From Hyalella azteca (lineage: Eukaryota > Arthropoda > Malacostraca > Amphipoda > Hyalellidae): 64,000 nt of DNA. The notes under the pieces are model-generated. The model was not told the origin of the DNA. It was given only the letters and a program-made list of their open reading frames with translations, and searched no databases. Shown here piece by piece: positions 13,691 through 26,183 of the stretch; the stretch's first letter is position 1, and every line of letters begins with the position of its first letter. The stretch lies in NCBI RefSeq assembly GCF_000764305.2, contig NW_025934720.1:806001-870000 (forward strand). The letters are read 5' to 3'. The translations under genes were made by a program, and so were the position numbers.

Positions 13691-16600
13691 TCATGACCAT
13701 ATTATGGAAGGTCTAATCGATAGTAATGCGTCAATGTATTGTAATTAAAACTAGGAACGATTCCTTCAAGATTTATTTACGTATGGAAGACTGATTTTTA
13801 TAATATCTTCTATATGACCTGCGTTATTTTTAGAACTACTGTAAAAGTTCACACGGTTCTGCTTATTGTTTTTCGTAAAGGAATTTAATTTCTGATTTAC
13901 TGAATCGTCAATTGGAACATAGCGAGATGGGAAATCCAGATGCACTTTAATCCGGAAAGTATGAGGTCCAGATTATATTGTACGTTAATCTTATTTAAAT
14001 ATTAAATTTATCGAACGATGTATTCAAATGTTAATCCTCTTTGTACAGATTGTTTGATATTAGTTATCATTTCATAACTAACTGAAACTAACTATAACTT
14101 TTTATCCGAAACTTTTTCCTAGTACAGAATCCTCTTCAACTTTGTAGATTAAGCAAGCTATATGCATCCTATTTTATCCTTGGAAGTCGATTTATAGTTA
14201 ACAGTTTTGCTTCTATACGAATTATTATAATTATTCTAAATCAATCATGTTAATTAATTAATTAATCGAAAAAGCGTTCGTAAAGCAGCTTCCTTTTCCG
14301 TCGCAGTTAAAATTAAAGTTTGATGAATGAGCATCATTATTCAATTTCTCGTCTTACGACTTTCGGACGAAGTATTTCAGTTTTAATATTTTCTCATTTA
14401 AAGTGAATTAATGATAAAGATCGCGATATGAACTGTGGAAATCTATGCATAGCCAATGAACGAGAATGTATGTGCTCCTCAGTAACGCCTAAACTCGAAT
14501 AAAATAAGTCATCTGCCGCGTTTATTTTTTCTTCTATTTATACTGGCTGTTTTGCGCCAGTATGCATTCATATAAAATATTACAAAAAAAAACTTCCCGG
14601 ATAAATGTTGACGGCATTTCATAGTATAATGATGCATTTTTTTTTAATTACCTACGATCAATATTTAAATAAAGGTGATATTATAATTAAGGGATGGAAC
14701 TATTAGTAAGAAAATTATCGGCAACTCAAATGACCATTAAAAGATCGTTAAAGTTTAACATAAGCGAGACGGAGTCGCGGAGCGTGCACGCTGCGTCGCT
14801 GTAATGGTCTCGTGTTCTCAGAATGCAAATCGGGTAGTAGGCGGGATATAACTTAAGGCCAGCTGCAGTGGACATGTGGAACTTCTCTCTTTTCTTTCTT
14901 CATCAGTTCGTTGACGCATATATGTAGTATTACCTGGTCGTATCGCTCCAATGATCTCCCTAAAAGGCTAAAACTGCGTGCGGATCACGATCAATTTGTT
15001 GCCCTTGGTGCACACTGACAACTGCACTTCGTGCTCAAGAGTCAAGACAAGACTACTGAAGGATAATTAGCAGATTTTGAGTTTGATTATCGTGCATATG
15101 CAGAATTTCTACAATCAACATGTATTCCTGAATACTCCTTTCCAGTTGCTTCGTTCACGGCCCATCCTTTTTCCGCAATGGCGTTGCTGTTCGATCACAA
15201 TTTATTAAGTAGTTACGCCTAAAAAATAAAAAATTCTGTGTTATCTCTACAGAAAACTAGGTATTTAAGCAAATACTACCCTAGTGATGTTTTAGACATT
15301 TCCCATATTATATACGGGCTGCCGACAACCTCCTAGTTAATGCGCCAATCATAATTAGTAATTACCCTAATAATATTGCTCAGCTAATCCGAGACTTACT
15401 TGATAACTAATTAATTTTCTCAAATAATTCTGTAGGTACAAAACTATTTACCTGTTTCAGGTGCACCAAATTGGGTTTGAAATTCTGCAAATATTATTAG
15501 AATTTAGCCCAAATTAGGAATTGTTGGTGGGATGCGTTGTGCATGTACTGTAAGCTGGAACGTTGCATGGGACGCACACTGGTACGTCGAGGTAAAAATG
15601 GTGAAAGTTTACATAGGTACTGACTATCTCCGCGTAACGAACCTGTGACGGCCATTGCACGAGAGCAGTTCAACTGCGAATGATTCACATTTTGCGTTAT
15701 GGCGCCTCTTACTTGAAAAATGGTTCCACAATTATTCGTATTTCAATTCGAGAATTATTTTTAACTTTCATCCATACTATGCACGAGAACTCGCGTCATT
15801 CAAGTATCGCTCCTGACGCAGAACTCGCAAGTGTTATTCTACTCTTCTACTGCAATCAATTCCACCATATATTATTAGATTTATGTTTTATTGATCAGAA
15901 ATGCGTTTTGTTGCGTTTGGGCGATACACTTACTTTAAGATTGATTTGCTCGCTAATTTTTATGGCTAGAAAACACCTGCGAAGAACCGTGATTTGTCTG
16001 TCGTGAAACTGAAACCAAGGACTGAAGTGGGTCAATTTAATAGCGGTGGCGACTGGTGGGTCTTCGACACTACAGAAGAGCTACCCTAATGCGTTTGTTA
16101 TTTGCGTAAATTACTATTTACTACGTCAAACCACGGCGTACTTATAATGGTTTATACGTAATTGTTTCAACTATACGTATACTACACTCCAAGGTAATAA
16201 TTTTAGTACCACATACACCTACGCGAAAAGTGAATGCTAGGGTCGTGCCCAGACCCTCTGCACGGCCGGATAAATTCACCGAGACTGGCGTCTTGGATTG
16301 GGCAAAGCTTCAAGTGACGAATGATAAGGATTTGAGTACAAAATTCATCGTTTTTCGAATCGTAAACGTAAAGAACAGCCGCTCTCATTGACAGCATTCC
16401 AACCTTGAGTGATTCAGAATTGAGAGACACGATTTCCAACCCACGCCCCTTAAATAGTGCTCCGTAATTTTCATCTCAACTTCTGTAGTGTATTCGTTTC
16501 CTACATGTCCCATCTCTGTTTGTAACCATGTACCTATGTTTTTCATACAAATTTTCCATGCTTCTGGATAATACGTCAATGAATACTATTCTTCACTTCG
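13691..16600. other. no gene recognised
   Basis: After the donor array, this stretch holds no supported exon. The expected next dlg exon (DIQEFYE-type) was looked for and not seen. Confidence 0.5.
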
Positions 16601-16608
16601 TATTACCA

Positions 16609-16614
16609 TTTATT
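16609..16614 (-). promoter_or_regulatory. possible poly(A) signal of tspan-1
   Basis: AATAAA on the minus strand lies about 560 bases beyond the tspan-1 stop. No closer AATAAA was seen between the stop and this point. The assignment rests only on position. Confidence 0.35.
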
Positions 16615-17176
16615 AAAATAATTCACAACATACAATGTGTACATGATAATTAGTGCCTATAATGTAGTTAGCAGTCTCACGTGCTAAGTACGCAGAAAAT
16701 CTGTTGCGTCAAGTACGTGTAGAATACTGTAGTTCAAGCGATAAACGTAAGTAGATCGAGAATAATACGGATTAAACTTAGTTCTACAAATACAGGGTAA
16801 ATGATATCACTTTCAGCAGTATGGTTTAGGTCCATAAATTTCGAACCTCAAACACTGCAATAAGCTACCCTGATTCTCCATTTCGAATACGATTTACTAA
16901 ATGAATCCTTTAAACAAACTAGTCAGGGCAAACAGCTCGTTAGAAAACCATGTGAGGATTTGACATTCGACAAAAACCTCTACGATATTTCCAACCATTA
17001 GAACCCAACGCAAATAATAGTTAGTTTTCCAGAATAAAATAGTAAATTACTATAATGATGGGTGCTAAACAAACAGGAATCATATATACAAAAATAAGAA
17101 ACTTGTTTTCGGAACTCATTTCCATGTTACAGTAGACTATCCTCATAGTCGAACTATTTCCTCAGTCTCGCAAAAT

Positions 17177-19417
17177 CTAATACACCCGATGATCACTGCC
17201 GCCCCTCTTGCCGATACCGCATGCGATGAGGACGCATCCAAGCTGTAGAAAAAAATTCAAATTAATAGTTGGCAGTCCACGACACAAAAATGTTTAGGTA
17301 CTGTGGGCTGATAAAATTAATTAATTTCAAAATAACTGGCCACACAAGCCCATAAGCAGCACTATTCCTCGATGCAATGGCTATGCAGAACTAGTTCCTA
17401 AAAATTTCTGGATCAAATACCGCTGGTCAAAACACTTTAATTCACGATCATCATGTCGCCATTCTAGCTTTAGGTGTAATCTACTATTGTTGGTTTATTT
17501 GTCGTTTCGACAATACGGTGAAATTTTGACTTGCAGTTTCTTCAGAGGAGAGCTTTCAAATGAAAATATTGGACAATTCTTAACAAGATTAATCTGAAGA
17601 GACTGATAGTGCTCTTAGTTTTCTCCTTTGACACCCGACCATTTATTTAGCTCACCTGTACAAGTCCCAAAATTATCGCTCCGATCGCAAGCCATAACGC
17701 CTGTCCCCTTATGGTATCAACAAGGAGAGTGTAGCATCCAGTGACGTAAATATTGTCGGGGTTGGTGTTCACATTTTGGTAGCAGCCCGTGACGTTAGTC
17801 TTGCAGCACCCGGGGGGCACAGTGTTGGCGGGCAATGGGGAGTTGATATAGCCCGAATTCCAGTCCGTGTAGTTGTACACTCCGCAACATTGAAGCTGCC
17901 AAAGTTATTTGAAACTTGGAATAAGTTAATTATGCATCTACAGTAATTTGATGAATATTATTTCATCGAATAGAATTGCCGATGGGAATACAGAACCAAA
18001 GAAGATGAAGAAACTAGCACGTTTTTCTTCAAAGTTCTTGTCACATAGAACTTGAATTCTTAGAGATTGCTACTGAAAATGAAGGGCGATTTTTGGCTCT
18101 TGGCAAAATATTTCTAATCAAAATAGGGTGGGGCTGTCGCCAGCATTTTTGAAGAAATTAAATTGTTACAGGAAAAGTGTCGTAAGATCATTCCTACGTA
18201 ATTTTTTTTAACATATTGCTTATTTCAGCACAGACTTCATATTATATGTGAATAATAAATAGCTTACCTGATGCTGAGCTGCGTCCAGCGCATTATTCAG
18301 TTCTGTGTCATCACCACCATACTTGCTGAACACTTCGGCCATGCTGTTCGCAATCTTCTCTTGAATTTCATCTTTTTCTACAAGACCGTAGACTGCAACC
18401 CCAATTTGGGCGCAGAGCAGAACCAATACAATAGTGGCGTACTGAAAAGAAAATAAATTACAATCAAGAGCGACAGGCATAGAAATCTTACAAAGAAGGT
18501 TAGCGCAAAGACGAGAAAAATTATGCTATCTATCTAGCGGATTACGGCATTCGTTAATTTTCTACCATAGTTTTACCAAGGTATCCGAGTAAGGTGGCCT
18601 ACACAGAATATTATCATTAGAAAAAATTTCCCTTTTCTTGGCTATTATTTGACAATATTTGTAAAAATGGAAGCGCCAGAGAAGCACGATCAATTTAAAT
18701 TATGGGAGTCATGTCAATGTTGAATGCATGCTTTACACTGGCATACTAAACTCATTATCGCTCACGTTAACGTTGCCTCAGTTCATCTAGTCCGCATTTC
18801 ATTGAACGAAGTGTACTAAGCCTTATTTATTTCGGCTATTCAATTCAGTTTTTCTACGAAAATTTCAGCTATATGACAAATCAACTGGCGTCGTTGAAAC
18901 TCGGAATCAGCTAAACAGTTCATGGCAAATAATTGGCTAAGTTAAGCAGAACAGTCAAGCTAATAACTGAACTGAACTTAACTTCGAAACTTACGGTATA
19001 GAGAAGACAGGGACTCTCTCGCATCGCACCAAAACAACCAAAGAAACCAATGAGCATCACGATGATGCCCAGAATGAGGAGGATGATGGGTAGCGTGAAA
19101 ACTCCATCGCTAAGCAGGACCTTGAAGTCGTCGCTGTTGGCCAAGATCAGGGAGGCCAGAACAATGACGGCTACACCCATAGCCTGAAAAAATTCAGAGA
19201 TGAATTCCAAGTCATGGAATACTATCAGAGCTAATACAATTGAAAATGTAAGTCACAATGTGTGAACTGCGTGACCTGGTAGATATATACAACTTAGGAT
19301 AAATGGCAAAATATTGCGCGGATTAAACATGCTCGAATATATACACACGACTAAGAATTTACTCACAAAGACAATGAAGTTCAGGATGAACAGGAAAAAC
19401 TTGGAGAAGCAACCCAT
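17177..19417 (-). CDS. tetraspanin 1 (five coding exons, complete)
   Basis: The coding exons on the minus strand are 19417-19367, 19183-18995, 18441-18268, 17895-17656 and 17242-17177. All introns are GT..AG and phase 0, giving 239 aa ending in TAG. The protein starts MGCFSKFFLFILNF, has TM1 across exons 1-2, TM2 (LPIILLILGIIVMLIGFFG) at about residues 48-66, TM3 (YATIVLVLLCAQIGVAVYGL) at 81-100, a large extracellular loop, and TM4 at about 203-228. The loop carries CCG at 141-143, PPGCC at 165-169 and further cysteines at 176 and 192, so six in all, plus possible N-glycosylation at NYT and NVT. It ends KRGGSDHRVY. The length matches usual tetraspanins, plasma-membrane organisers that assemble partner receptors. 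A splice acceptor at 19470-19472 implies at least one upstream noncoding exon. It has a different exon pattern from tspan-2 and tspan-3, so it is an older paralogue. The subfamily (CD63-, CD9- or CD151-like) is not resolved. Confidence 0.93.
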
Positions 19418-19469
19418 CTTGATCTGTTTATTGGGTAACTCTTCTTGTTCAATTTATATTAATTTACCT
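19418..19469 (-). other. 5' UTR part of tspan-1 exon with upstream acceptor
   Basis: On the minus strand the sequence gcatctgtttcag ends at 19470, and 52 bases then lead to the ATG at 19417 without another splice signal. This implies that the first coding exon is internal and the transcript starts further upstream (higher coordinates). Confidence 0.5.
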
Positions 19470-19503
19470 CTGAAACAGATGCGGAAAATTTAAAAATTTG
19501 CAC

Positions 19504-19541
19504 TGGGTGGTATGGGGAAATCTGGGTGGTATGGGGAAATC
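19504..19541. repeat. 19-bp perfect direct repeat, two copies
   Basis: The motif tgggtggtatggggaaatc occurs twice head to tail just upstream of the tspan-1 coding start, inside its 5' noncoding region. Confidence 0.85.
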
Positions 19542-20659
19542 AATCTTACTTCGTAAAATATGTTGGTTTCTTACAATCCTAACGTTCTTGACAATTTATA
19601 TTCATCCCTACTTGCAATTTCTATGTAGTAACAAAAACACGAACACCCGAGCCAGATGGTTTGACTGCATAAAAGAACAGCGATTGAACACCAATTTAAC
19701 TATCCACTGTTGCCCTGCGTGTAATGCGATCGAACGGTTCTACACGAGACCAGACGGTCTTATATGAACCTTGAACCCTCACATAGCAGATGAATTTCTT
19801 TTAATCCACATATTGCTTGCCAAGCTTCAATCAATATTAAGAAATAGTACAGAGTAATAAATTGTGTAGTTAGTCCACAGGATTCACGTTTGCATGCAGG
19901 TTCTTGGTTACCCTTGCATCAAGTATAAGAATTCTTATTCTGACGGCTAACTGGTTCCAGCCGACTATTGACACCTGGCTGATAAGCCTCAAACTTTCAC
20001 TTCAACTCGGAGATAGTGGTAATGCGCGGGGCGTGTGGCAGCGATCAAAGGGAGAATTCACTTCCGGTATAGATTATAGGAACGAAGCCAAGGTGAATGA
20101 TAACAAGAAGGTTTGTATTGATTACGTATCTCGTTCATTGAAACTTTCGATACCTTTAGTACTCATACGTTGCAAATCCAGTTGTCAAAATAGTTTACAG
20201 GATCCAAAGAATCAAGTCAATTTGCTTTTGTTCAAAGTTTTAAGTACTTCGCACACCCATCCTAAAAAACGACTCGTATCGTCACTGAATATTATACACC
20301 TAACCTAGCAAATTTAACTACATAAATTATCAGTTGGTCAGCAGATTTAAAAATTTTAACGCTTTGGTTCAGCAGTAATCAAAGACCGGAATGCCACGTC
20401 CAGACCAATTATACACGTTCGCATTTACGGTGCTGCAAATGCCAACTTCGATTTACGTTCAATCAATATACAGATGAGAGGCGGTGAGATACACGGGCAG
20501 CCAAATAAATATACCTACTTAATTTATAAACATTGAAGCACTTCAATAATATGGAACATTAATTGCAGAGTTTTGTATACGAAATTGAGCAGATTAGTTT
20601 TTACGTGTAACATCACTAGCGCCCTCTCGCAAGATGCTTCCTGATAAACTGCGCTCCTG

Positions 20660-20790
20660 CTGACTGAGTGCTGAGTGGAGAGTCCTACGGCGGTTGGCAA
20701 CCAGGACCCGCACTGTCCGCCTGCATGCCATTGGACGACAGATTGCCTTCTCATGACGTCACTCAAAGCCTTCTCATTGGCCGAGTTTAA
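20660..20790 (-). promoter_or_regulatory. candidate TATA-less promoter patch upstream of tspan-1
   Basis: This GC-richer patch contains a full CRE palindrome TGACGTCA at 20754-20761, two ATTGG (CCAAT on minus) motifs at about 20729 and 20775, and a minus-strand TCAGT initiator with A at about 20665. Downstream of the initiator the minus strand reads GCGCAGTTTATCAG, resembling the GCAGTTGATCAG that ends the noncoding first exon of tspan-2 and tspan-3, but here no GT follows. The assignment to tspan-1 is inferred from strand and distance (1.2 kb). Confidence 0.35.
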
Positions 20791-21727
20791 TTTCAGTTGT
20801 GTAACTTCCAGGATTTTCTGTGTCATCCTGTTTTAAAGATTTCGCCCACTCAAGGTGGCAGGCGTTTGACTAACCGCAAAGCTCGGACGTATTAGTAAAT
20901 AGTAAAATTTGAGTCTCAGAGTATTTGCTAGTACGAAAATATCATTTCCGTTTAGGCTGTCCGATAAATATTGACTAAAAGAAATTCGTTACGACTGAAA
21001 TATTTAACGAGGACAGTTACCGATGAATTGAATTTATAATAAACGGTCGCTGTTTTATTTTCTCGGTTGAAGCCACAAGGTAATAGTACATTTTATTTGA
21101 AGCTAACTTTGAAGCTAACTAATATAATAGGACAGTAGTAGTAGCGAGGTCAATATTAAATTGAATAATTTGTTGGCGGCCTTCAATTAAATGTGATAAA
21201 CTTTTAATTAGAACGACCTTCGGTCCTGCAATCTTCGCTTAATTTCATCAACAGCTTTCTAGTTTCAGCTATACAACTTAAGGAGTTCACATTGCTATGT
21301 TCAAAATCCGTCCTATGAATTCATTGGCATGCACAGCGACAACACAACCTTACCAACCGTAGAAAGAGCTGGCAAGAACTCGAGCTCTTCAGGCAGCTGT
21401 CGTAAATGCACATCTGTGCCGTGATTTCGCATCGTGAATGATGTCACTAGCAACAGGTGCACACTGCAAGGGCCTATGCCAGTTAGCCCACAGCCCACCA
21501 GATTAACCAGAAGAGCGGAGAGAAGAGTTATTAGTTTAGCTCTCGTGACGTCAAATTCAGGAAATGGACACAAATTCTTGCTCGGGTACCAGTATAACTT
21601 CCTACATCCGTCCTTCTTTCGCCCCTCATCATAGGAAGCTCAATTACGAATTGGCCATTGATCTAAACAAATGGATCTCTAGAATACGGAGGGTTAATAA
21701 CTAGACAGTTTAAAGTCTTGATAGTCT

Positions 21728-21778
21728 TACTGTAAATATTTGAAAGTTACAAATATTTACACTTTTACAGTATGACTG
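21728..21778. repeat. imperfect hairpin, possible MITE remnant
   Basis: gtcttactgtaaatatttg is followed after a short loop by its near complement caaatatttacacttttaca and gtatgact. The arms are about 20-25 bases with one small bulge. No target duplication was recognised. Confidence 0.6.
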
Positions 21779-23464
21779 TCACTAAGACATAGGTAGTATC
21801 ATAAATTGTAACTGAAAGGGCCACAAATGTCAAGAAAATTTAGATACACAACAGCGCGAGCAGTAATGCGCGATTTTCATCAATGTATTATACAAAATAT
21901 CCAATGGCCGTCCCCTGCTCTCGCAAATAACGACGCACGACTCCTATTTCAAGTTTCACCACAACTGGGAAGAGCGTATCGCAGTGGTGAACGTAATATC
22001 AAACTAAAAGCCTGAGGCTAATCAGGCTATCAAACGAATGTTAAATGGAAATTCATGAAAAGTCGCAACCATGTTAGTCGTCTGACTACGACCAGACACA
22101 AATCCCTATATATTAAACAGTGCTTGATGTTTAGAAAGTGCTTTCCTTTGTTTAGACTTGAATTTTATACATGAATAGTGTCAGCAAACCCTGCTAAGAC
22201 GTAACTCGTCAGAGATGATCACTAACTGGACGAACAAATGACACCGCCGATTTCGATACAGTATTAATGTAGATTATAAACGTTTATTATTGATTTAATA
22301 ATCAGTCACGCTGTCAGCTCGATCGGTGTTTTTATTCGTTTCCTGCACAGCAATAGTGCAGAATCACAAAACACATGAAAGGCGCACATCCTACACCCGT
22401 CAAGTCTACGTCGTCACTGAACAGAAGCGCAGCAAAGGGGCGTATTTATTCGTGTAACAACTAACAATGCTTAGCCCGAAAAGTGATCCCACATGCCATT
22501 TGCTTTTATCAAATGCATGCGATCCATTTTCCTGCACGAGATAGGAGAGTCATTGTTTGATTGGAACATGCGCTTTATTGTCCAAATTCATCAGAACAAA
22601 TCTAGCTTATTTTGTCAGTACTAAATTGATACCAAATGACCAAATGCGAGCAACGTTATTTGTGATCAAATCTTGAGTAACAACGTTTGCCATTGTATTG
22701 CAATAATTGCTGCATTTTGCTCGAACGCTGAATACGGCGATTAATATATATGTTTCAGAGAGTAATCTCGGCTGAAAATCAGCCAATTCCTTAATGTCTC
22801 AAGCTTTCAGCCACATAATAGCCACAACAGTAGTGATGCCAGTTCCAAAGTAGTGCAATTTGTGGAACCAATACTTTGATGAGACTGGACTTCTTACTGA
22901 TGGAAGTTATTAGTATAAGCTGAAAATATAAAAAAAGAAGTTAACGTCGAGGTGTTAATAATTAAATGCACTTCTTTCAAAGTGGATTTTTCTATCTGTT
23001 GAAAAATGCAATACTAGTACTTACAGCTTACTTGTCTTTGATCAAAATTTTAATTTGATTTCTTCTTTGCATAACAAAAATAATGTTTTTACTGTTTACT
23101 GTTCTCATGTATGATTAAGTTTGGTCAGGCTACAATGATGTCGCGAGGAGTAGTCTATGAAGACCATCCCGGATTACTAACAAATCCTAGTTTTTCTGAA
23201 TAAAGTGATTTTCAGCATCCCAGTTTTTTTCAAGTTGATCCATGTTGTATTGTCAAAGTGCGTTTTTTACGCATGACTATGAACTACTAAAATTAAACGG
23301 TTTTGGAAAAAAGTCCCTCGTACCTTATCTGAGGGACTACGATTCCTCCTCGTTGCATCGTTCTAAATCGATACCTGATAGAACTCCACTGCCCATCATT
23401 TCAGCCTGACGATTCCTCCGTGATGTGGAATCGAAATTGAGTATCACCTCTAGCTGATGAGGCA

Positions 23465-23600
23465 ATGTTCCGTACGTCACCGTTCCCCAACGCGCGTTCA
23501 TTGGCTGGGAACCACCTTCTGGATTGACGTCATCACATCCCGTTCATGGTATTGGTCAAGCTAGAATTCACGTGATTGTGGCTGAGGGTGACTCACTACC
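23465..23600. promoter_or_regulatory. GC-richer patch with CRE and CCAAT motifs
   Basis: It contains tacgtcac, ttgacgtcatcacatcc at about 23524-23540, and cattggctgg and tattggtc (CCAAT on minus). It resembles the patch at 20.66-20.79 kb and could be an alternative promoter, but no exon was identified next to it. Confidence 0.25.
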
Positions 23601-26107
23601 GCTCAGCCGCAGCTGCATCATATGTACAGTGTAGCTAAAAGACTTTGAGGAAAATCCTTAGTGCGTAACATGACGTAATTCTACTAAGAACTTTACCTTC
23701 CGGCAGTTATGTTTATTCCCTAATTTTTAGACTGTATGTCATACGTATTGCTAATACGACACTCCTCAATCGCGTAATGATGATGTTGTTACAGAATTTG
23801 TCCTATAAACTCATTAGTCAAAGTCATATTTTGATAATCTGAATAGTTAATGCGATCGTAGCTTTAATTGCCGGGAATATTTGACTGCTATCTCATCTCC
23901 AAACTTCCGCCTTGCTTCATCCAGAAAGTTATTTTGATGAAGAGTTACCACTGCGCGGATTGATTATATTATTGCACCATTTATCTAAACCTAGTCCAAG
24001 ATCTGAACCGAGTTCCTTCCTAGAACAAAATCTGTTCTATACGAGAATCCGCCCTACTGCATAGAACCGAATGTCATCTGCGTGTGTTCATAGTGAATTT
24101 TTATATGGTACGTTGCTCTTAATGTACTGTAAACTACCGGTTTCTATTTAAACATCATATATCAGGCGCATTTTTTTCATTTTTACTAACGAAATAATTG
24201 AAAACCCGATTGAACTGGATACTTCAACATAGACTTCGATCGCTCTCTCAACTCGGAAATTTATGATTCATACATTTACCCCGGACATCAACGATATAGT
24301 TTTGGCGTAATAGCCCTGCAATCAAATCTGTGTTTGCGAAATAAATGCATCTTTCTATTCCTGTCTGTTTACGGTGGATGAGCCCTGAGAGGTTCTTCCT
24401 CGTTGTCAGTCCTGCTCTTAGCTTCTGTCAATTCTGGCCACTCTTTGTCAACATCACGCGGTTCGTATCTGGGCGTCAACTGAGATCTGATTGAGTGATT
24501 GATATGCTCTGTGTCAACTCCCGCGTATTTAATTAATCACATAGAGATTACGAGATATTTGATGTCACTTACGGTACAAATTATTTGAAAATTGTGCGGT
24601 AGAATAATAAGATAATAATTAAGCGTCTTCAAGAATTTTGTTACGAGTTTATTGCTTCCACAACAGATCCAAACTAATAAAGAAATGATATATACTGGAA
24701 ATGAAGTTAATGTAGAAAGTCGTTAGCTGCTCGGTGTATGTATTTTTCGTGTAATTTCTCTCTTATTAAGTGAAATCATATCAGCTTATCTTAATCTTTA
24801 GGCTTATAAATTGTAATAGTTGGTACAAAGCTTATCTTTATTAGGCTTTCGGTTTGTGCGTTAGTCATCATTTTATTAAACTTTGCTAGCGTCGTGAATC
24901 ACGCATGAACTCATTGAACTAAACTGCCCAAGAAGTGACGTAATGCCTCGGGTTATAAGGCCGGAAATGGCGCTATAGCGAATGTCGGTGCACCAAAAGG
25001 TTTGACGCGAATAGAGAATTTGTTTCAAGAATCTTCGGACTTTACTCTTTAAAAAATTATTGATGATAGCTAGAAATTTTCAGTATGTACTCTTGTATGT
25101 CATTTGCATTTCCCTTCTAACACCAAAGGTAAACTTTTAACAGACGAAACTACAACTTATCTCATTTGAAATGAATTAAAAACAGAATTTGTTCTCTTTT
25201 GAGTTTGGGCTATGGCCTCAATGCGTAAATTTTATGATTGTAAAGGTCATTTACATAAGTAAATCTGTCTAGTAAGTATCTCTCATTAAGTAAATTAATC
25301 TGTCCTTGCTTACTTATATTTTCATTTTTTCGGTGTATTAACAACCAAGTTTTTATTTTTCGTGGCATTTGTGATTGCTTTTACGATCTTTATTAGGATC
25401 ATAAATTGTGCATTCCAAAGTATTGAGTCGTTGAAACTAAGCATTATATCAGGGGCTTCCCAGCCCCGTAATATAATGCTTAGTATTTCTTCACAATAAA
25501 TAACTCTCTCTAACAAAATCATAACGATCACTAATATTACTCAAATTCACTACAACGATTACAATGATTTTTACTAGGGTGCATGGGAAATGCGAATGAA
25601 AATGCCTTTACACGTTTATAAGTAATTGTTGTGATCAAATGAGTTCAGTGCAATACATAATTGCATGGAGGCTGCTACATCGGCCACATTATTTTGCAAA
25701 ACTTTCAAATTCGAATACATGCAATATGTTGCTTACTTGCAGTCTTGCTTCTATTTGTACCACACCATGCACTTATTCGCTCGTGCATCCGTTCATTCAC
25801 TTTCTTGTGCATTCACTCATGCATTGCCAAAGTTCATACGTTTACCTCTGATGTTATACTGTACATAGTCGTGTTGTACCCTCTACATGTCCATGCATGT
25901 ACTCGAGCGTATAAATACCAGCGTCTTGTGTGGATATTTGGTCGATCATCGGTACATATATATTATATAGTCATACGTTTCTTCGATTATGTTTCAATTT
26001 ATGCAGAAGACTGTTTGTTCAGTAAGGATTTATAATGCAGTCACACTCATTCATGGTTGTGCGTTTGTTTATTCGTGCGTTCATTTATTCATTATTGGCT
26101 TTAAACT

Positions 26108-26183
26108 ATATCAAGCAACCATTGATGTGATAAATCATATGAAGCAACCATTGATATGATAAACGATATGAAGCAACCAATAA
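26108..26183. repeat. 29-bp tandem repeat, three units
   Basis: atatgaagcaaccattgat-type units start at 26108, 26137 and 26166. Confidence 0.85.

Noticed and set aside
19904..20308. 134-codon plus-strand frame
   Set aside because: No domain, no start context, no homologous frame elsewhere; composition is that of noncoding DNA.
20524..20826. 100-codon minus-strand frame
   Set aside because: It overlaps the CRE/CCAAT promoter-like patch and shows no family resemblance.
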